From Rhizobium rhizogenes NBRC 13257 (GTDB lineage Bacteria > Pseudomonadota > Alphaproteobacteria > Rhizobiales > Rhizobiaceae), in contig NZ_BAYX01000022.1 in NCBI RefSeq assembly GCF_000696095.1, positions 51,950 through 115,949 on the forward strand: a stretch of DNA of 64,000 nt, given 5' to 3'. Both the position numbers and the translations under genes were made by a program. Below are positions 35,386 through 44,667 of this stretch, in pieces. Numbering within the stretch: the stretch's first letter is position 1; every line of letters begins with the position of its first letter. The notes under the pieces were generated by a model, which did no database searches, was not told the origin of the DNA, and saw only the letters and a list, made by a program, of their open reading frames with translations.

Positions 35386-36342
35386 TCAAACACTGTGCCC
35401 GAGGAAGCGGGCCAGTTTCTGGTTGAAGATGATTGCGATGATGAGCACGGCGCCGACGAAGGTGATGTACCAGGATGATGGCGCACCGAGCGCGATCAGT
35501 TCGTAGCGCAGGCTGACGACGATGAGCGCTCCGAGTATGGTGCCAAGGATCGAGCCGCGTCCGCCGGTCAAGAGGCAGCCGCCGATGACGGCGGCGGCGA
35601 TCGCCTCGAGCTCCATGTTTTCGCCGAGCGTTACGTGGGTTTGCGGCTGGTTGCACAGCGTCAAGATGCCGGCGAAGCCCGCCAGCAGGGAGCAGAGGAT
35701 GAACGTTGCGATCTTGATGCGATCGGTCTGGACGCCGCGCGATTCTGCGCTCTCCCGGCTGCCGCCCGTCGCCAGAAGGCGGTTACCGAACGGCGTCAGC
35801 CATAACACAAGGGCAAGAACCGCAGCGACCAGGATCAGCCAGTAGATCGCAGCTTCGACGCCAAAGAGGCTGCCGCCCAAAAGCAGCGTCAGCGGATGGC
35901 TGCGCGCATCAGGCGAGAAATTATGGACCGAGCCGCCGGTCCATACATAGATGATGCCGCGCGCCGTAAAGAGACCGCCGAGCGTGACGATCATCGATGG
36001 CAACTGTCCCTTGACGACCGCGATACCCTGGACGAGGCCTGCCGCCGCCGCAATGACCAGCGCCAGGACAAGGGAGCCGGGCACGCCGAGCGCCGGCTCC
36101 ATGGTGATAAAGGCGACCCCGGTGAGGCCATAGACCGAACCGACCGAAAGGTCGATCTCCCTGGTAATGATGATCAGAGCCTGACCCATGGCCACGAAGG
36201 CAAGGATCGCTGTGAATTGGGTGACGTTCGACACTGTCTGAACGGTCCACCAACCCGAGAAATCGATCACCGTGAAGACGGCAAACATGACGACGACACC
36301 GACGATTGCGCCGAGGCCCTGGTTTCGCAGAAGATGCTTCAT
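35386..36342 (-). CDS. Ribose-type sugar ABC transporter permease
   Basis: RbsC-family permease, 318 residues, with GQALIIITREIDLSVGSVYG near the N-terminus and LEAIAAAVIGGCLLTGGRGS in the second half. Clearly homologous to, but distinct from, the other permease of the operon (33618-34592). It follows the binding-protein gene after a hairpin. Confidence 0.93.
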   Translation of the reverse strand: MKHLLRNQGLGAIVGVVVMFAVFTVIDFSGWWTVQTVSNVTQFTAILAFVAMGQALIIITREIDLSVGSVYGLTGVAFITMEPALGVPGSLVLALVIAAAAGLVQGIAVVKGQLPSMIVTLGGLFTARGIIYVWTGGSVHNFSPDARSHPLTLLLGGSLFGVEAAIYWLILVAAVLALVLWLTPFGNRLLATGGSRESAESRGVQTDRIKIATFILCSLLAGFAGILTLCNQPQTHVTLGENMELEAIAAAVIGGCLLTGGRGSILGTILGALIVVSLRYELIALGAPSSWYITFVGAVLIIAIIFNQKLARFLGHSV

Positions 36343-36392
36343 GAGACTTGGACTCGCTGATTAGAACTGCGCTTGAGGCGCAATCGAAGGAA

Positions 36393-36423
36393 GGCAGCCG
36401 AGCCTTCAAGAGGCTCGGCTGCC
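36393..36423 (-). other. Intercistronic hairpin after the ribose-type binding-protein gene
   Basis: GGCAGCCGAGCC (36393-36404) and GGCTCGGCTGCC (36412-36423) form a perfect 12-bp stem with a 7-nt loop and no T-run, between the binding-protein stop and the first permease. It has the same position and likely job as the hairpin at 23972-24002. Confidence 0.78.
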
Positions 36424-36441
36424 CGGCTTCGGGAGGAACTC

Positions 36442-37473
36442 CTACCAGGTGTTCTGCTCGTTGTAGGCCTTGTCACCGAACACGCCGCGAACCTGCTTAG
36501 CCCACTGATCGGCGTTGTCCTTGTCGATGATAATCGGGCCGGTCAGGATGTCGCTCTGAGGCGCATATCCGAACTCCTTGTTCCAAAGGAGCCATTCCAT
36601 CGGCGCGTAGCCCTGCAGCCAAAAGCCCTGGCTATTGGTCGCGAGAATATGTCCCGCGCGCACGCCTTCGATTGAGACTGGACCTTCGTCGACCGTGAGG
36701 ATTGTCATGCCCTTGTCGTCGACGTCGGGATCGAGCTTCATGTCATTGGCGACACCCCAGGCCCAGGGCGCAGACCAGCCGGCAACCGTAAAGATGTAGT
36801 TGGTGTCCGGATTGGCCTGCAGGAAGGATTGCAGCGTGTTGCGCGCCGTCGCCGGCTCTGCGCCGATGAACAACTCGTCGAACTTGGCACCAACCGTCGC
36901 CATGGCGTCCTGCATGCCTTTGCAGCGCGCCTTTAGACCCTGGTGAGCGGAATCGTGACTGGCGCATACGACATGCTTCGGCATCGGAACTTTGCCTTCC
37001 TTCGCCTGTTCGATCGCATATTCACCAAGCTTCTTGCCGGTCAGGTATTCGTCACCGCCGACATAGGTCAGATAGGGAATGCGCTCGCCGACGGGCCGGC
37101 TGTCAGGAATGTTGAAGGCGACAACCGGGATGCCTTCCTCGATCGCCTTGCGCAGAGGGCCTTCGAAGGCGTCGGAGCTGACGATCGGCACGGCAATGCC
37201 ATCGGGGTGGGTGGCGATGGCCTGCTCGAGAAGACGAACGTGCTCTTGAACCGAATAGTTGTTGGTTGAAATATACTCGGTCTTGACGTTCGGATACCTC
37301 TTCTCGAACTCCTTCAGCGACGTCGTCAGCCAATTCATGTTCGGATCGTTGGACCCGATATGAGACACCATGACGAAGCGATATTGCTTCCCGCTCTCCT
37401 GAGCACTGCTTGCGCTGCTCAATGCGGTTGCAACCAATAAGCTCGAAAGCATCATCAATTTTTTCAGTTTCAT
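36442..37473 (-). CDS. Periplasmic sugar-binding protein (ribose/inositol type, Peripla_BP_4)
   Basis: Binding protein of 343 residues with a signal peptide ending LSSASSAQES. Peripla_BP_4 features: FVMVSHIGSNDPNMNWL, ATHPDGIAVPIVSSDAFEGP, TYVGGDEYLTGKKLGEYA and FTVAGWSAPWA. The early aromatic and polar residues are compatible with a hexose or inositol ligand. First gene of the operon (binding protein, permease, ATPase, permease, dehydrogenase, isomerase), divergent from a LacI-type regulator. Confidence 0.92.
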   Translation of the reverse strand: MKLKKLMMLSSLLVATALSSASSAQESGKQYRFVMVSHIGSNDPNMNWLTTSLKEFEKRYPNVKTEYISTNNYSVQEHVRLLEQAIATHPDGIAVPIVSSDAFEGPLRKAIEEGIPVVAFNIPDSRPVGERIPYLTYVGGDEYLTGKKLGEYAIEQAKEGKVPMPKHVVCASHDSAHQGLKARCKGMQDAMATVGAKFDELFIGAEPATARNTLQSFLQANPDTNYIFTVAGWSAPWAWGVANDMKLDPDVDDKGMTILTVDEGPVSIEGVRAGHILATNSQGFWLQGYAPMEWLLWNKEFGYAPQSDILTGPIIIDKDNADQWAKQVRGVFGDKAYNEQNTW

Positions 37474-37596
37474 GGGTTCCTCCTCCTCAGTTGGACGGCG
37501 TGATTATCCGGATTGATTTTCCATCATTCAAGGCTTACGATAGCGATTTTATGATGGGATAATCATCAATAATGATGCGGGGTAAAATCAGTATCT

Positions 37597-37618
37597 AATC
37601 CATTATAAATAATGGATT
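37597..37618. promoter_or_regulatory. Perfect palindromic operator between the LacI gene and the importer operon
   Basis: AATCCATTAT (37597-37606) and ATAATGGATT (37609-37618) are perfect inverted repeats with AA between, in the middle of the 200-bp divergent region. A second, smaller inverted repeat, CATCA/TGATG with 4 nt between, lies at 37564-37577. The AT-rich region around them is suited to both promoters. The adjacent LacI-type protein is the likely ligand. Confidence 0.72.
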
Positions 37619-37673
37619 ATTCGCCAAACTTATTCGTCATATGATGGCAATTACATCACTATTGGAGATAGTC

Positions 37674-38699
37674 TTGCGCAAGCGTTCCTCTAACGGCACC
37701 TGGAAAGGTCCGACAGTCCACGAAATCGCCCATCTCGCGGGCGTCGGCGTGGCGACGGTCGATAGGGTTCTCAACAACCGAAGCGGGGTACGAGATAAAA
37801 CCAGAGCGCGTATTCTCGCTGTGTTGGAGAAGCTCCGAAACGAAAACTCGGACAGGGATGTGCCCCTGCTGATCCGCCTCTTCTGCGAGTCCGGCGAGAC
37901 CTTCAATGCGGCGATGGCGAGTGCCGTGACCGATGTGAACCGTACGCTTCCGGGCATCAAGGTCGAGGGCGCCTATGTGACGACGAGCGAACTCGACCCC
38001 ATCGCTTTTGCGCGCAGCATCGAGCAGGAGGGTAGCGACGCTGACGGCGTTGTGGTGGTCGCGAGAGAACATCCCGCCGTCAACCGTGCCATACGCAAAC
38101 TGCGAACAGCCGGGATTCCCGTGGTTTGCCTGACGACCGATTTGCCGAGTTCGCGCCGGAGCGCCTTCGTCGGCAACGATCAGTATGCGGCCGGAAGCGT
38201 CGCTGCGCTTTTGATCGGCAATGCCCTGCCGAAAGAGCGCAACAGCATCCTGATCGTGATGAGCGTTCCCTTCCGCTGCCAGCAGGAGCGTGAAATGGGG
38301 TTCCGCAGGGTCCTCCGCTCGGACTTCCCGCATCTCAGGATTGAGGAGCGCGTGATCTCCGACGAGCGGCCCGAGAACACATGCGAGCAGTTGCTTCGCT
38401 ATTTCGAGGCGAACGGCCATCCGGCCGCGATCTACAATGTCGCCGGCGCCAATCGCGGCGTTGCCAAGGCTCTCGAACACATAGGCAAGGCTCAGGAGAC
38501 CGTGTTCGTCGGGCACGAACTCTCCAACCATTCCCGCGCGTTGCTGGAATCGGGCAGCATGGATTACGTCATATCGCACGACTTTGCCGGTGAGCTGACC
38601 TCGGCGGCGCGATGGATAAGAGACAATTTGAACGGGGTATCGACGGAACCGCCTCATTCGCAAATCCTTCTTCATACGCGCTATAATTGCGGTCTTTGA
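37674..38699 (+). CDS. LacI-family transcriptional regulator
   Basis: Sugar-responsive repressor, about 341 residues from TTG at 37674, which has GGAG 6 nt upstream. ATG codons at 37641 and 37644 are in frame but have no ribosome site. The helix-turn-helix is TVHEIAHLAGVGVATVDRVLNN; the ligand-binding domain is of the periplasmic binding protein type (ADGVVVVAREHPAV, VCLTTDLPSSRRSAFVGNDQ, AIYNVAGANRGVAKAL). Divergent from the ribose-type importer operon. Confidence 0.9.
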   Translation: MRKRSSNGTWKGPTVHEIAHLAGVGVATVDRVLNNRSGVRDKTRARILAVLEKLRNENSDRDVPLLIRLFCESGETFNAAMASAVTDVNRTLPGIKVEGAYVTTSELDPIAFARSIEQEGSDADGVVVVAREHPAVNRAIRKLRTAGIPVVCLTTDLPSSRRSAFVGNDQYAAGSVAALLIGNALPKERNSILIVMSVPFRCQQEREMGFRRVLRSDFPHLRIEERVISDERPENTCEQLLRYFEANGHPAAIYNVAGANRGVAKALEHIGKAQETVFVGHELSNHSRALLESGSMDYVISHDFAGELTSAARWIRDNLNGVSTEPPHSQILLHTRYNCGL

Positions 38700-38760
38700 A
38701 AAGGTGACCCTTCAACAGATCGTCCTCCAAGAGGCATTGTCGGCGGCGGCGACGCGTCCA

Positions 38761-39924
38761 TCAGACCGCGACCGGTCGAATCCATGGTTGGATCGTTGCT
38801 TCTGCGCTATCGACCACAGCCTCAACGAAGGCGACGCCCTTCAAGCCGTCATAGGCGAGCGGCACATTCCGACCGACGGCACCTGGCTCGCGATTTTCCT
38901 TCTGTGCGCGGATCGCTTCGGCGAAGCCTGCATAGAGGTTCGCGAAGGCTTCCAGATAACCTTCCGGATGGCCTGGCGGGGTCCGGCTGCGGACCTTCGC
39001 GTCTTCCGACAAGTCATCGGCGCCGCGCTTGATGATCTGGACGCGGCCTTCCAGTGGCGCATAGATCAATTCGTTCGGCTGCTCCTGGAACCACTGAAAC
39101 GATCCGCTGGAGCCGAAGACGCGCAACCGCACACCGTTCGAGTTCCCCAAAGCGACCTGCGAAGACCACAGCAGGCCTCGCGCACCGCCCTGATAGCGCA
39201 TCATCACATGGGCGTTGTCGTCCAGCGCCCGGCCCTCGACGAAGGTCGCGAGATCGGCGGTGAGCGAGTCCAACTTGAGCCCCGTCACGAAACCCGCCAG
39301 ATGATAGGCATGGGTACCGATATCGCCTATCGAACCGCCGCGGCCGTTCTTCTTCGGGTCGGTACGCCATGCCGCCTGCGCGTTGCCCTTCTGCTCGATC
39401 GCGGTCGCCATCCATTCGAGCGGATATTCGACCTGCACGGAACGCACTGCACCGATCTCACCGCGCGCAACGCGCACGCGCGCCTCATGCACCATCGGAT
39501 AGCCCGAATAGGTATAGGTCACACCGACAAAGCGGCCGGATTCGCGGGCGAGTTTTTCGAGCGCCACGGCGTCTTCAAACGTTGCCGTGAGTGGCTTCTC
39601 GCAGATCACGTCGAAACCCGCCTCGATCAGCGCCTTGGCGATCGGATAGTGGGTGAAATTCGGCGTGCAGATCGCCACCGCATCCACGCGGTCCGCGCGC
39701 CCGACCTCACCTGAGATGAGATCCTGATATGAGCCATAACTGCGCGAGGGATCGAGGCCCTGCCCGATCGCGAATTCGCGGCCGCGCTCGGGATCCACGT
39801 CGAAGGCACCGGCCACGAGCTGCCATTGCCCGTCAAGGCGCGAGGCGAGACGGTGGATGTTGCCGATATAGGCACCCTGCCCGCCGCCGACCATGCCAAG
39901 ACGCAAGGGTCGTTGAACGCTCAT
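38761..39924 (-). CDS. Gfo/Idh/MocA family oxidoreductase
   Basis: NAD(P)-dependent dehydrogenase of 387 residues, longer than inositol dehydrogenases and closer to the group used on glycosides and keto-sugars. Motifs: LGMVGGGQGAYIGNIHR, CTPNFTHYPIAKALIEAG, ICEKPLTATFEDA and SIGDIGTHAYHLAGF. Fifth and last gene of the iolD operon, overlapping the isomerase gene by ATGA. Confidence 0.87.
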   Translation of the reverse strand: MSVQRPLRLGMVGGGQGAYIGNIHRLASRLDGQWQLVAGAFDVDPERGREFAIGQGLDPSRSYGSYQDLISGEVGRADRVDAVAICTPNFTHYPIAKALIEAGFDVICEKPLTATFEDAVALEKLARESGRFVGVTYTYSGYPMVHEARVRVARGEIGAVRSVQVEYPLEWMATAIEQKGNAQAAWRTDPKKNGRGGSIGDIGTHAYHLAGFVTGLKLDSLTADLATFVEGRALDDNAHVMMRYQGGARGLLWSSQVALGNSNGVRLRVFGSSGSFQWFQEQPNELIYAPLEGRVQIIKRGADDLSEDAKVRSRTPPGHPEGYLEAFANLYAGFAEAIRAQKENREPGAVGRNVPLAYDGLKGVAFVEAVVDSAEATIQPWIRPVAV

Positions 39925-40982
39925 TTCTCCCCCAGTCCGAGCATCGCCCGGTTAGCGCTGCGATTGGCGCCGGATTTCACGAAATCGTCGAAAGCCCGGT
40001 CCGAGACCCGGATGATATGATCCGCAATGAAACGCGCGCCCTCGGCTGCGCCATCTTCCGGGTTTTTGACGAAGCATTCCCATTCGAGCACCGCCCAGCC
40101 ATCGAAGCCGTAGGTAGTGAGTTTCGTGAAAATCGCGCCGAAATCGACCTGCCCGTCGCCGGGGCTGCGAAAGCGCCCAGCCCGCTTCGACCACGGCTGG
40201 TAGCCGCCATAGGCGCCTGACTTGCCGTCGGGGCGGAACTCGGCGTCCTTTACATGGAAGGTCCTGATGCGTTCATGGTAGTGGTCGATGAAGGCGAGAT
40301 AGTCGAGCGCCTGCAGCACGAAATGCGACGGATCGTACATTAGGTTGGCGCGCGGATGCTCGCCCACCTTATCGAGAAACATTTCCCAGCTATGGCCATC
40401 GTGCAGGTCTTCACAGGGGTGGATCTCGTAGCAGACATCCACGCCATGCGCGTCGAAATCGTTGAGGATCGGCGTCCAGCGTTTGGCAAGTTCTTCGAAC
40501 CCCTCCTCGACCAGCCCCTCCGGCCATTGCGGATAGGGATAGAGATAGGGCCACAGCAGCGCGCCGGAAAACGTCACATGCCGGTCGATCCCGAGCCGTT
40601 GCGAGGCGCGGGCGGCAAAGCGCAGCTGCTCCTCGGCCCAGGCCCGCCGTCCGGCCGGATTGCTGCGCACATGTTCCGGTGCGAAACTGTCCATGATCGT
40701 GTCATGAGCCGGATGCACCGCCACCAGTTGCCCGGTGATATGCGAGGCGAATTCGGTAATCTCAAGCCCGTGGTCGGCCAGCATGCCCTTCAGTTCGTCG
40801 CAATAGGCATCGCTTGTCGCCGCCTTCTTCATATCGATGAGACGCGTATCCCAGGTCGGGATCTGCACGCCCTTGAAGCCCTTGTCCGCTGCCCATTTCG
40901 CAAGGCTCGGCAAGGAATTGTAGGGTGCGTCGTCGGCCGCGAACTGAGCGAGAAAAACGCCTGGTCCCTTGATCGTGCGCAT
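39921..40982 (-). CDS. Sugar phosphate isomerase/epimerase family protein
   Basis: TIM-barrel protein, 353 residues, of the type often paired with Gfo/Idh/MocA dehydrogenases. It starts MRTIKGPGVFLAQFAADDAP. Metal-site segments: DVCYEIHPCEDLHDG, NLMYDPSHFVLQ, RTFHVKDAEFRPDG and AVLEWECFVKNPEDG. The start is 3 nt after the upstream short-chain dehydrogenase stop, and its stop overlaps the dehydrogenase, so the last three genes are tightly coupled. Confidence 0.87.
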   Translation of the reverse strand: MRTIKGPGVFLAQFAADDAPYNSLPSLAKWAADKGFKGVQIPTWDTRLIDMKKAATSDAYCDELKGMLADHGLEITEFASHITGQLVAVHPAHDTIMDSFAPEHVRSNPAGRRAWAEEQLRFAARASQRLGIDRHVTFSGALLWPYLYPYPQWPEGLVEEGFEELAKRWTPILNDFDAHGVDVCYEIHPCEDLHDGHSWEMFLDKVGEHPRANLMYDPSHFVLQALDYLAFIDHYHERIRTFHVKDAEFRPDGKSGAYGGYQPWSKRAGRFRSPGDGQVDFGAIFTKLTTYGFDGWAVLEWECFVKNPEDGAAEGARFIADHIIRVSDRAFDDFVKSGANRSANRAMLGLGEK

Positions 40983-40985
40983 CGC

Positions 40986-41801
40986 TTACTCCCCGAGCCG
41001 CTTGGCAGGTGCCGGAGCCTGGCCGTCATAACCGCCCCAGACAGACTGGTCGTAGTGAATCACCGATCCCGTCATCATCCCGCTATCGCCGGAAGCCGAC
41101 CAGAGGACGGCAAGTGCGACTTCGGCCGGATCGAGCAGGCGTCCGAAAGGCAGTTGCGCTGCGGCCCGGTCGATCGCTTGCGGATCTCCGGTTTCCGCCG
41201 CCTGCAGGGCGCGCTCGTGGTCGGAGTTCATCCAGCCGATGTCGAGCTGGTTGACCCGGATCCGGTTGCGCATCAGGGCGAAGCCGGAATTGCGCGTCAG
41301 CGTCGCAAGCGCGCCTTTCGAAGCGCAGTAGGGTGCGATGAACGGTTGACCGGCGTGTTCCGAAGCCGAGCCGATGTTGACGATGGTGCCTTCGATCCCT
41401 TCCCGGATCATGATCTGCACAGCGTCTTGCATCAGGAAGAACGGCGCGCGCACGTTCACGGCGAAGATCCGGTCGAAAAGATCAGGCGTAGTGTTCAGCA
41501 GATTGCCCCGGTCGGTCAGCGCAGCCGCATTGACCAGGATATCCACCCGGCCGAACCGTTCGTCCGTTTCGGCCAGCACACGTCGGACGTCTGAGATCTC
41601 TCCCAGATCGGCCGCCACGACCAGCACGGGCGTTCCGTGCTCGGCAACGATCTGGTCCGCCACCTTCGCACCTTTGGCGCCGTCACGTCCAACGATCACC
41701 AGGCCGGCGGCGCCGGCTTGCGCGAAAATTCGGGCGATCGCAGCACCCAGCCCCTGCGTGCCGCCAGTGATGACGGCGATCTTTCCATCGATACGGTTCA
41801 T
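40986..41801 (-). CDS. Short-chain dehydrogenase/reductase
   Basis: NAD(P)-dependent oxidoreductase of 271 residues. The cofactor motif is ITGGTQGLGAAIA, followed by NAAAL; the catalytic Tyr and Lys are in APYCASKGAL. A Ser in NIGSASEHAG completes the triad. The N-terminus overlaps the iolE stop by 4 nt. Likely substrate is an inositol-derived ketone or an alcohol of the same pathway. Confidence 0.9.
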   Translation of the reverse strand: MNRIDGKIAVITGGTQGLGAAIARIFAQAGAAGLVIVGRDGAKGAKVADQIVAEHGTPVLVVAADLGEISDVRRVLAETDERFGRVDILVNAAALTDRGNLLNTTPDLFDRIFAVNVRAPFFLMQDAVQIMIREGIEGTIVNIGSASEHAGQPFIAPYCASKGALATLTRNSGFALMRNRIRVNQLDIGWMNSDHERALQAAETGDPQAIDRAAAQLPFGRLLDPAEVALAVLWSASGDSGMMTGSVIHYDQSVWGGYDGQAPAPAKRLGE

Positions 41802-42691
41802 TTCACGACCTCATAACCGGCGGCGTCCATGACGCGCAGCAATTCCTTGTGGCCCTTGCGGGCCATCTCCAGCGGAGGGTTCTTGACCGGATCCTGTTCG
41901 GCCTCGACCACGAACCAGCCCTCGTAGCCCTTCGCGGCCAGCGCCTTGACGATTGCCTCGAAATCGAGGCTGCCGTCGCCCGGCACGGTAAAGGCGCCGT
42001 TGATGACCGCATCGAGGAAACTTTCCCTGCTGCGGTCCAGCCCATCCACGACCGCGCGGCGGATGTCCTTGGTGTGGACATGCGTGATCCTGGCATGGTG
42101 GTTGTCGATCACCCGCATGACCTCGCCGCCGGCAAAGGCCATGTGTCCAGCGTCGAATAGTAGCGGCACGGAAGAGTGCTCCATCAGCAAATCGAGTTCC
42201 GCCTCCGTCTCGACCGCCGCCGCCATATGGTGGTGATAGGCAATCGGCATGCCCTGCCTGGCACACCAGTCGGCGAAGTCCGAGATCTTGCGGCCATAGG
42301 CCACCATCTCGGTCTCGGAAAGCTTCGGCTTCGTCGCAAGCGGTGCGGAGCGCAGGCCCTGAATCGAACGCGCCGTTTCGCCATAGACAATGCAGGGCGC
42401 CTTCGCGGCGATGAAGAATTGCATCTGCTGCGCGATGCGGTCCTTCTCCGCTTCGAGATCGCCATCGAGCAGAAGGCCGGAGAACCAGCCGCCGCAGACG
42501 GAAATTCCATAGCGGGACAGGATCGGCCCCAGTTCCTTCATGTCCATCGGAAACCGACGGCCGGTTTCCATGCCGGTGAAGCCGGCCTCGGAAGCCTGCC
42601 GTAGGCACTCCTCCAGGCTGACGTCATCCGAGAGCTCCGCAAGGTCGTCGTTCCACCATGCAATCGGAGCAATTCCCAATCTTGCCTTCAT
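41798..42691 (-). CDS. iolE: Inosose dehydratase (IolE-type)
   Basis: Dehydrates 2-keto-myo-inositol to 3D-trihydroxycyclohexane-1,2-dione (the IolD substrate). 297 residues. Family motifs: GIAPIAWWNDD at the N-terminus, TGMETGRRFP, AYHHHMAAAVE, LLFDAGHMAFAGG and WFVVEAEQDP. The start MKARLGIAPIAW is one base after the iolD stop. The open frame further upstream lies in iolD and is not part of the gene. Related stereoisomers may also be substrates. Confidence 0.92.
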   Translation of the reverse strand: MKARLGIAPIAWWNDDLAELSDDVSLEECLRQASEAGFTGMETGRRFPMDMKELGPILSRYGISVCGGWFSGLLLDGDLEAEKDRIAQQMQFFIAAKAPCIVYGETARSIQGLRSAPLATKPKLSETEMVAYGRKISDFADWCARQGMPIAYHHHMAAAVETEAELDLLMEHSSVPLLFDAGHMAFAGGEVMRVIDNHHARITHVHTKDIRRAVVDGLDRSRESFLDAVINGAFTVPGDGSLDFEAIVKALAAKGYEGWFVVEAEQDPVKNPPLEMARKGHKELLRVMDAAGYEVVK

Positions 42692-42692
42692 C

Positions 42693-44564
42693 TCAAACAC
42701 CCAAACGCTGTGCTTCGCGGATTTTCTCTTGCGCCGCGCGGGCTGCGCGGACGGTTTCAAAGGTCGATACGGCTGGGACGCCGACGTCCCAGTCGGCATC
42801 GCCCGGCACCCATTTCCAGGCGTCCGACACGATTGAGATCACGGTCACGCCGTCATTGCCCTGTGCCCACTTCATCGCATCTTCGAGGTCAGCCAGGCTC
42901 TCGGCCTTGCGCGCCTTTGCACCCATGGCCTCCGCATGCTTCACGAAATCGACGTGGAGGGGGTTTTCCCGGTTTTGCACGCGGGAATCGGTGAGAAGAT
43001 TGTTGAAGCCCGGAACGCCTTTGGCCTGTTGCAGACGGTTGATGACGGCAAAGCCGCCATTGTCGCAGACGACGACGATCAGCCGGTGTCCCGTCAGCGC
43101 CGCCGAATAGATGTCGGAGTTCATCATCATGTAGGTACCGTCGCCGATCATGACGATCGGCGTGCCTCCGGTGCCGCCAGGTCCTTCCTGCGCCATGGCG
43201 CAGCCCCAGCCGGCGGGGATCTCGTAGCCCATGCAGGAAAAGCCGAATTCGCAATCGAAGGTGTTCGGATTCTTGACCCGCCAGCCCTTGACCACTTCGC
43301 CCGGCGTGCCGCCGGCGGCGGCGATCAGCGTATCCTCCGGGCGGGCGACCTTGTTCAGCACGCCAACCACCTGGGCATAGGAGGGAACCGGCGCATTGGT
43401 CAGGAATTGATGCTCATCGAGGAGCTTATCCCATTCGGCAAACAATGCCTTGGCGCGCGGCATCAGGCCCGCCGCAGCCTTATAGTCGCCGAGTGCAACG
43501 TCGAGCTCGGCCACGGCTTCCAACGCATCGCCGACCACGGACAGCGACCGATGCTTGACCGCATCGAAGCGCGCCGCATTGATCGAGATAAACTGCGCAT
43601 CTTGCGAAAAGGCCGTCCACGATCCGGTGGTGAAGTCCTGCAGGCGCGTGCCGATCGCCAGGATCACATCCGCGTCTTTCGCGAGCGCATTGGCAGAGGT
43701 CGAACCCACGATGCCGATCGGCCCGGCATGCACCGGATGGTCATGAGTCAGTGCGCCCTTGCCGGCGATGGTCTCGACAACAGGGATTCCCCGTTTCGCG
43801 GCGAATTCGGCGACCTTTTCCTCAGCCAGCGAATAGCGCACGCCGCCGCCCGAGATGATCAGCGGACGCTTCGCGGTCTTCAACAGTTCGGCCGCAGCGA
43901 TTACTGTATCGCGGTCGGGACGCGGGCGTGGGATCTTCCAGACCTTCGGCTCGAAGAACACCTCCGGATAGTCGAAGGCGACTTCCTGGGTATCCTGCGC
44001 CAAGCCAATGAAGGCCGGGCCGCAATCCGCTGGATCGAGCATCGTTGCCACCGCCTGCGGCAGCGATTGCAGGATCTGTTCCGGCAGCACGATCCGATCC
44101 CAATAGCGCACGACCGACTTGAAGGCATCATTGGCGGTGATCGTCGGATCGCCGAAGTGTTCAACCTGCTGCAGCACAGGATCAGGCAGGCGGCTGGCGT
44201 AGGTATCGCCCGCAAGCAACAGCACCGGCAGGCGGTTGGCCATGGCGACACCCGCCGCGGTCACCATGTTGAGCGCACCCGGTCCGATTGAGCTTGCCGC
44301 GACCATGATCTGTCGACGGCGCTTGGCCTTGGCAAAGCCGATGGCGGCGAGCGCCATCGACTGTTCGTTCTGGCCGCGCCACGTCGGTAGCCTGTCCTGC
44401 ACGGTCTCCAGCGCCTCGGACAGGCAGGTGACGTTACCATGGCCAAAGATCGCAAAGACGCCGGCGAAGAGCGGTACGCGCTCGCCCTCGATGTCGGTGA
44501 ACTGATTGCAAAGGTAACGGACAAGGGCCTGAGCCATGGTCAGGCGCACAGTCTTGCGGGTCAT
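42693..44564 (-). CDS. iolD: 3D-(3,5/4)-trihydroxycyclohexane-1,2-dione acylhydrolase
   Basis: ThDP-dependent enzyme that opens the ring of the inosose dehydration product to 5-deoxy-glucuronate. The 623 residues contain the ThDP-binding Glu67 in RGQNEQSMALAA and the magnesium/pyrophosphate motif GDGTYMMMNSD followed by VVCDNGG. The central domain includes GGGVRYS and GIVGSTSAN. AGGAGGAGG precedes MTRKTVRLT. First gene of a five-gene minus-strand operon, divergent from an inositol-dehydrogenase-like gene across a 103-bp operator region. Confidence 0.96.
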   Translation of the reverse strand: MTRKTVRLTMAQALVRYLCNQFTDIEGERVPLFAGVFAIFGHGNVTCLSEALETVQDRLPTWRGQNEQSMALAAIGFAKAKRRRQIMVAASSIGPGALNMVTAAGVAMANRLPVLLLAGDTYASRLPDPVLQQVEHFGDPTITANDAFKSVVRYWDRIVLPEQILQSLPQAVATMLDPADCGPAFIGLAQDTQEVAFDYPEVFFEPKVWKIPRPRPDRDTVIAAAELLKTAKRPLIISGGGVRYSLAEEKVAEFAAKRGIPVVETIAGKGALTHDHPVHAGPIGIVGSTSANALAKDADVILAIGTRLQDFTTGSWTAFSQDAQFISINAARFDAVKHRSLSVVGDALEAVAELDVALGDYKAAAGLMPRAKALFAEWDKLLDEHQFLTNAPVPSYAQVVGVLNKVARPEDTLIAAAGGTPGEVVKGWRVKNPNTFDCEFGFSCMGYEIPAGWGCAMAQEGPGGTGGTPIVMIGDGTYMMMNSDIYSAALTGHRLIVVVCDNGGFAVINRLQQAKGVPGFNNLLTDSRVQNRENPLHVDFVKHAEAMGAKARKAESLADLEDAMKWAQGNDGVTVISIVSDAWKWVPGDADWDVGVPAVSTFETVRAARAAQEKIREAQRLGV

Positions 44565-44611
44565 CTCGCCTCCTCCTGCGGATGGAATGTTTTGTTGTTC
44601 CGGAATACATA

Positions 44612-44647
44612 TTGACAAATATAACTCTTTGCAATGATTATTGCCAA
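44612..44647. promoter_or_regulatory. Divergent iolD/dehydrogenase promoter with a RpiR-type operator
   Basis: TTGACA at 44612-44617 is a -35 for the plus-strand operon; the -10 candidate GATTAT (44636-44641) sits within TTGCAATGATTATTGCCAA (44629-44647). That sequence is the palindrome found at 50146-50163 with one inserted base and one change. A repressor there would cover the plus-strand -10. Confidence 0.7.
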
Positions 44648-44667
44648 ATATCTCGGGAGGAAATTGA

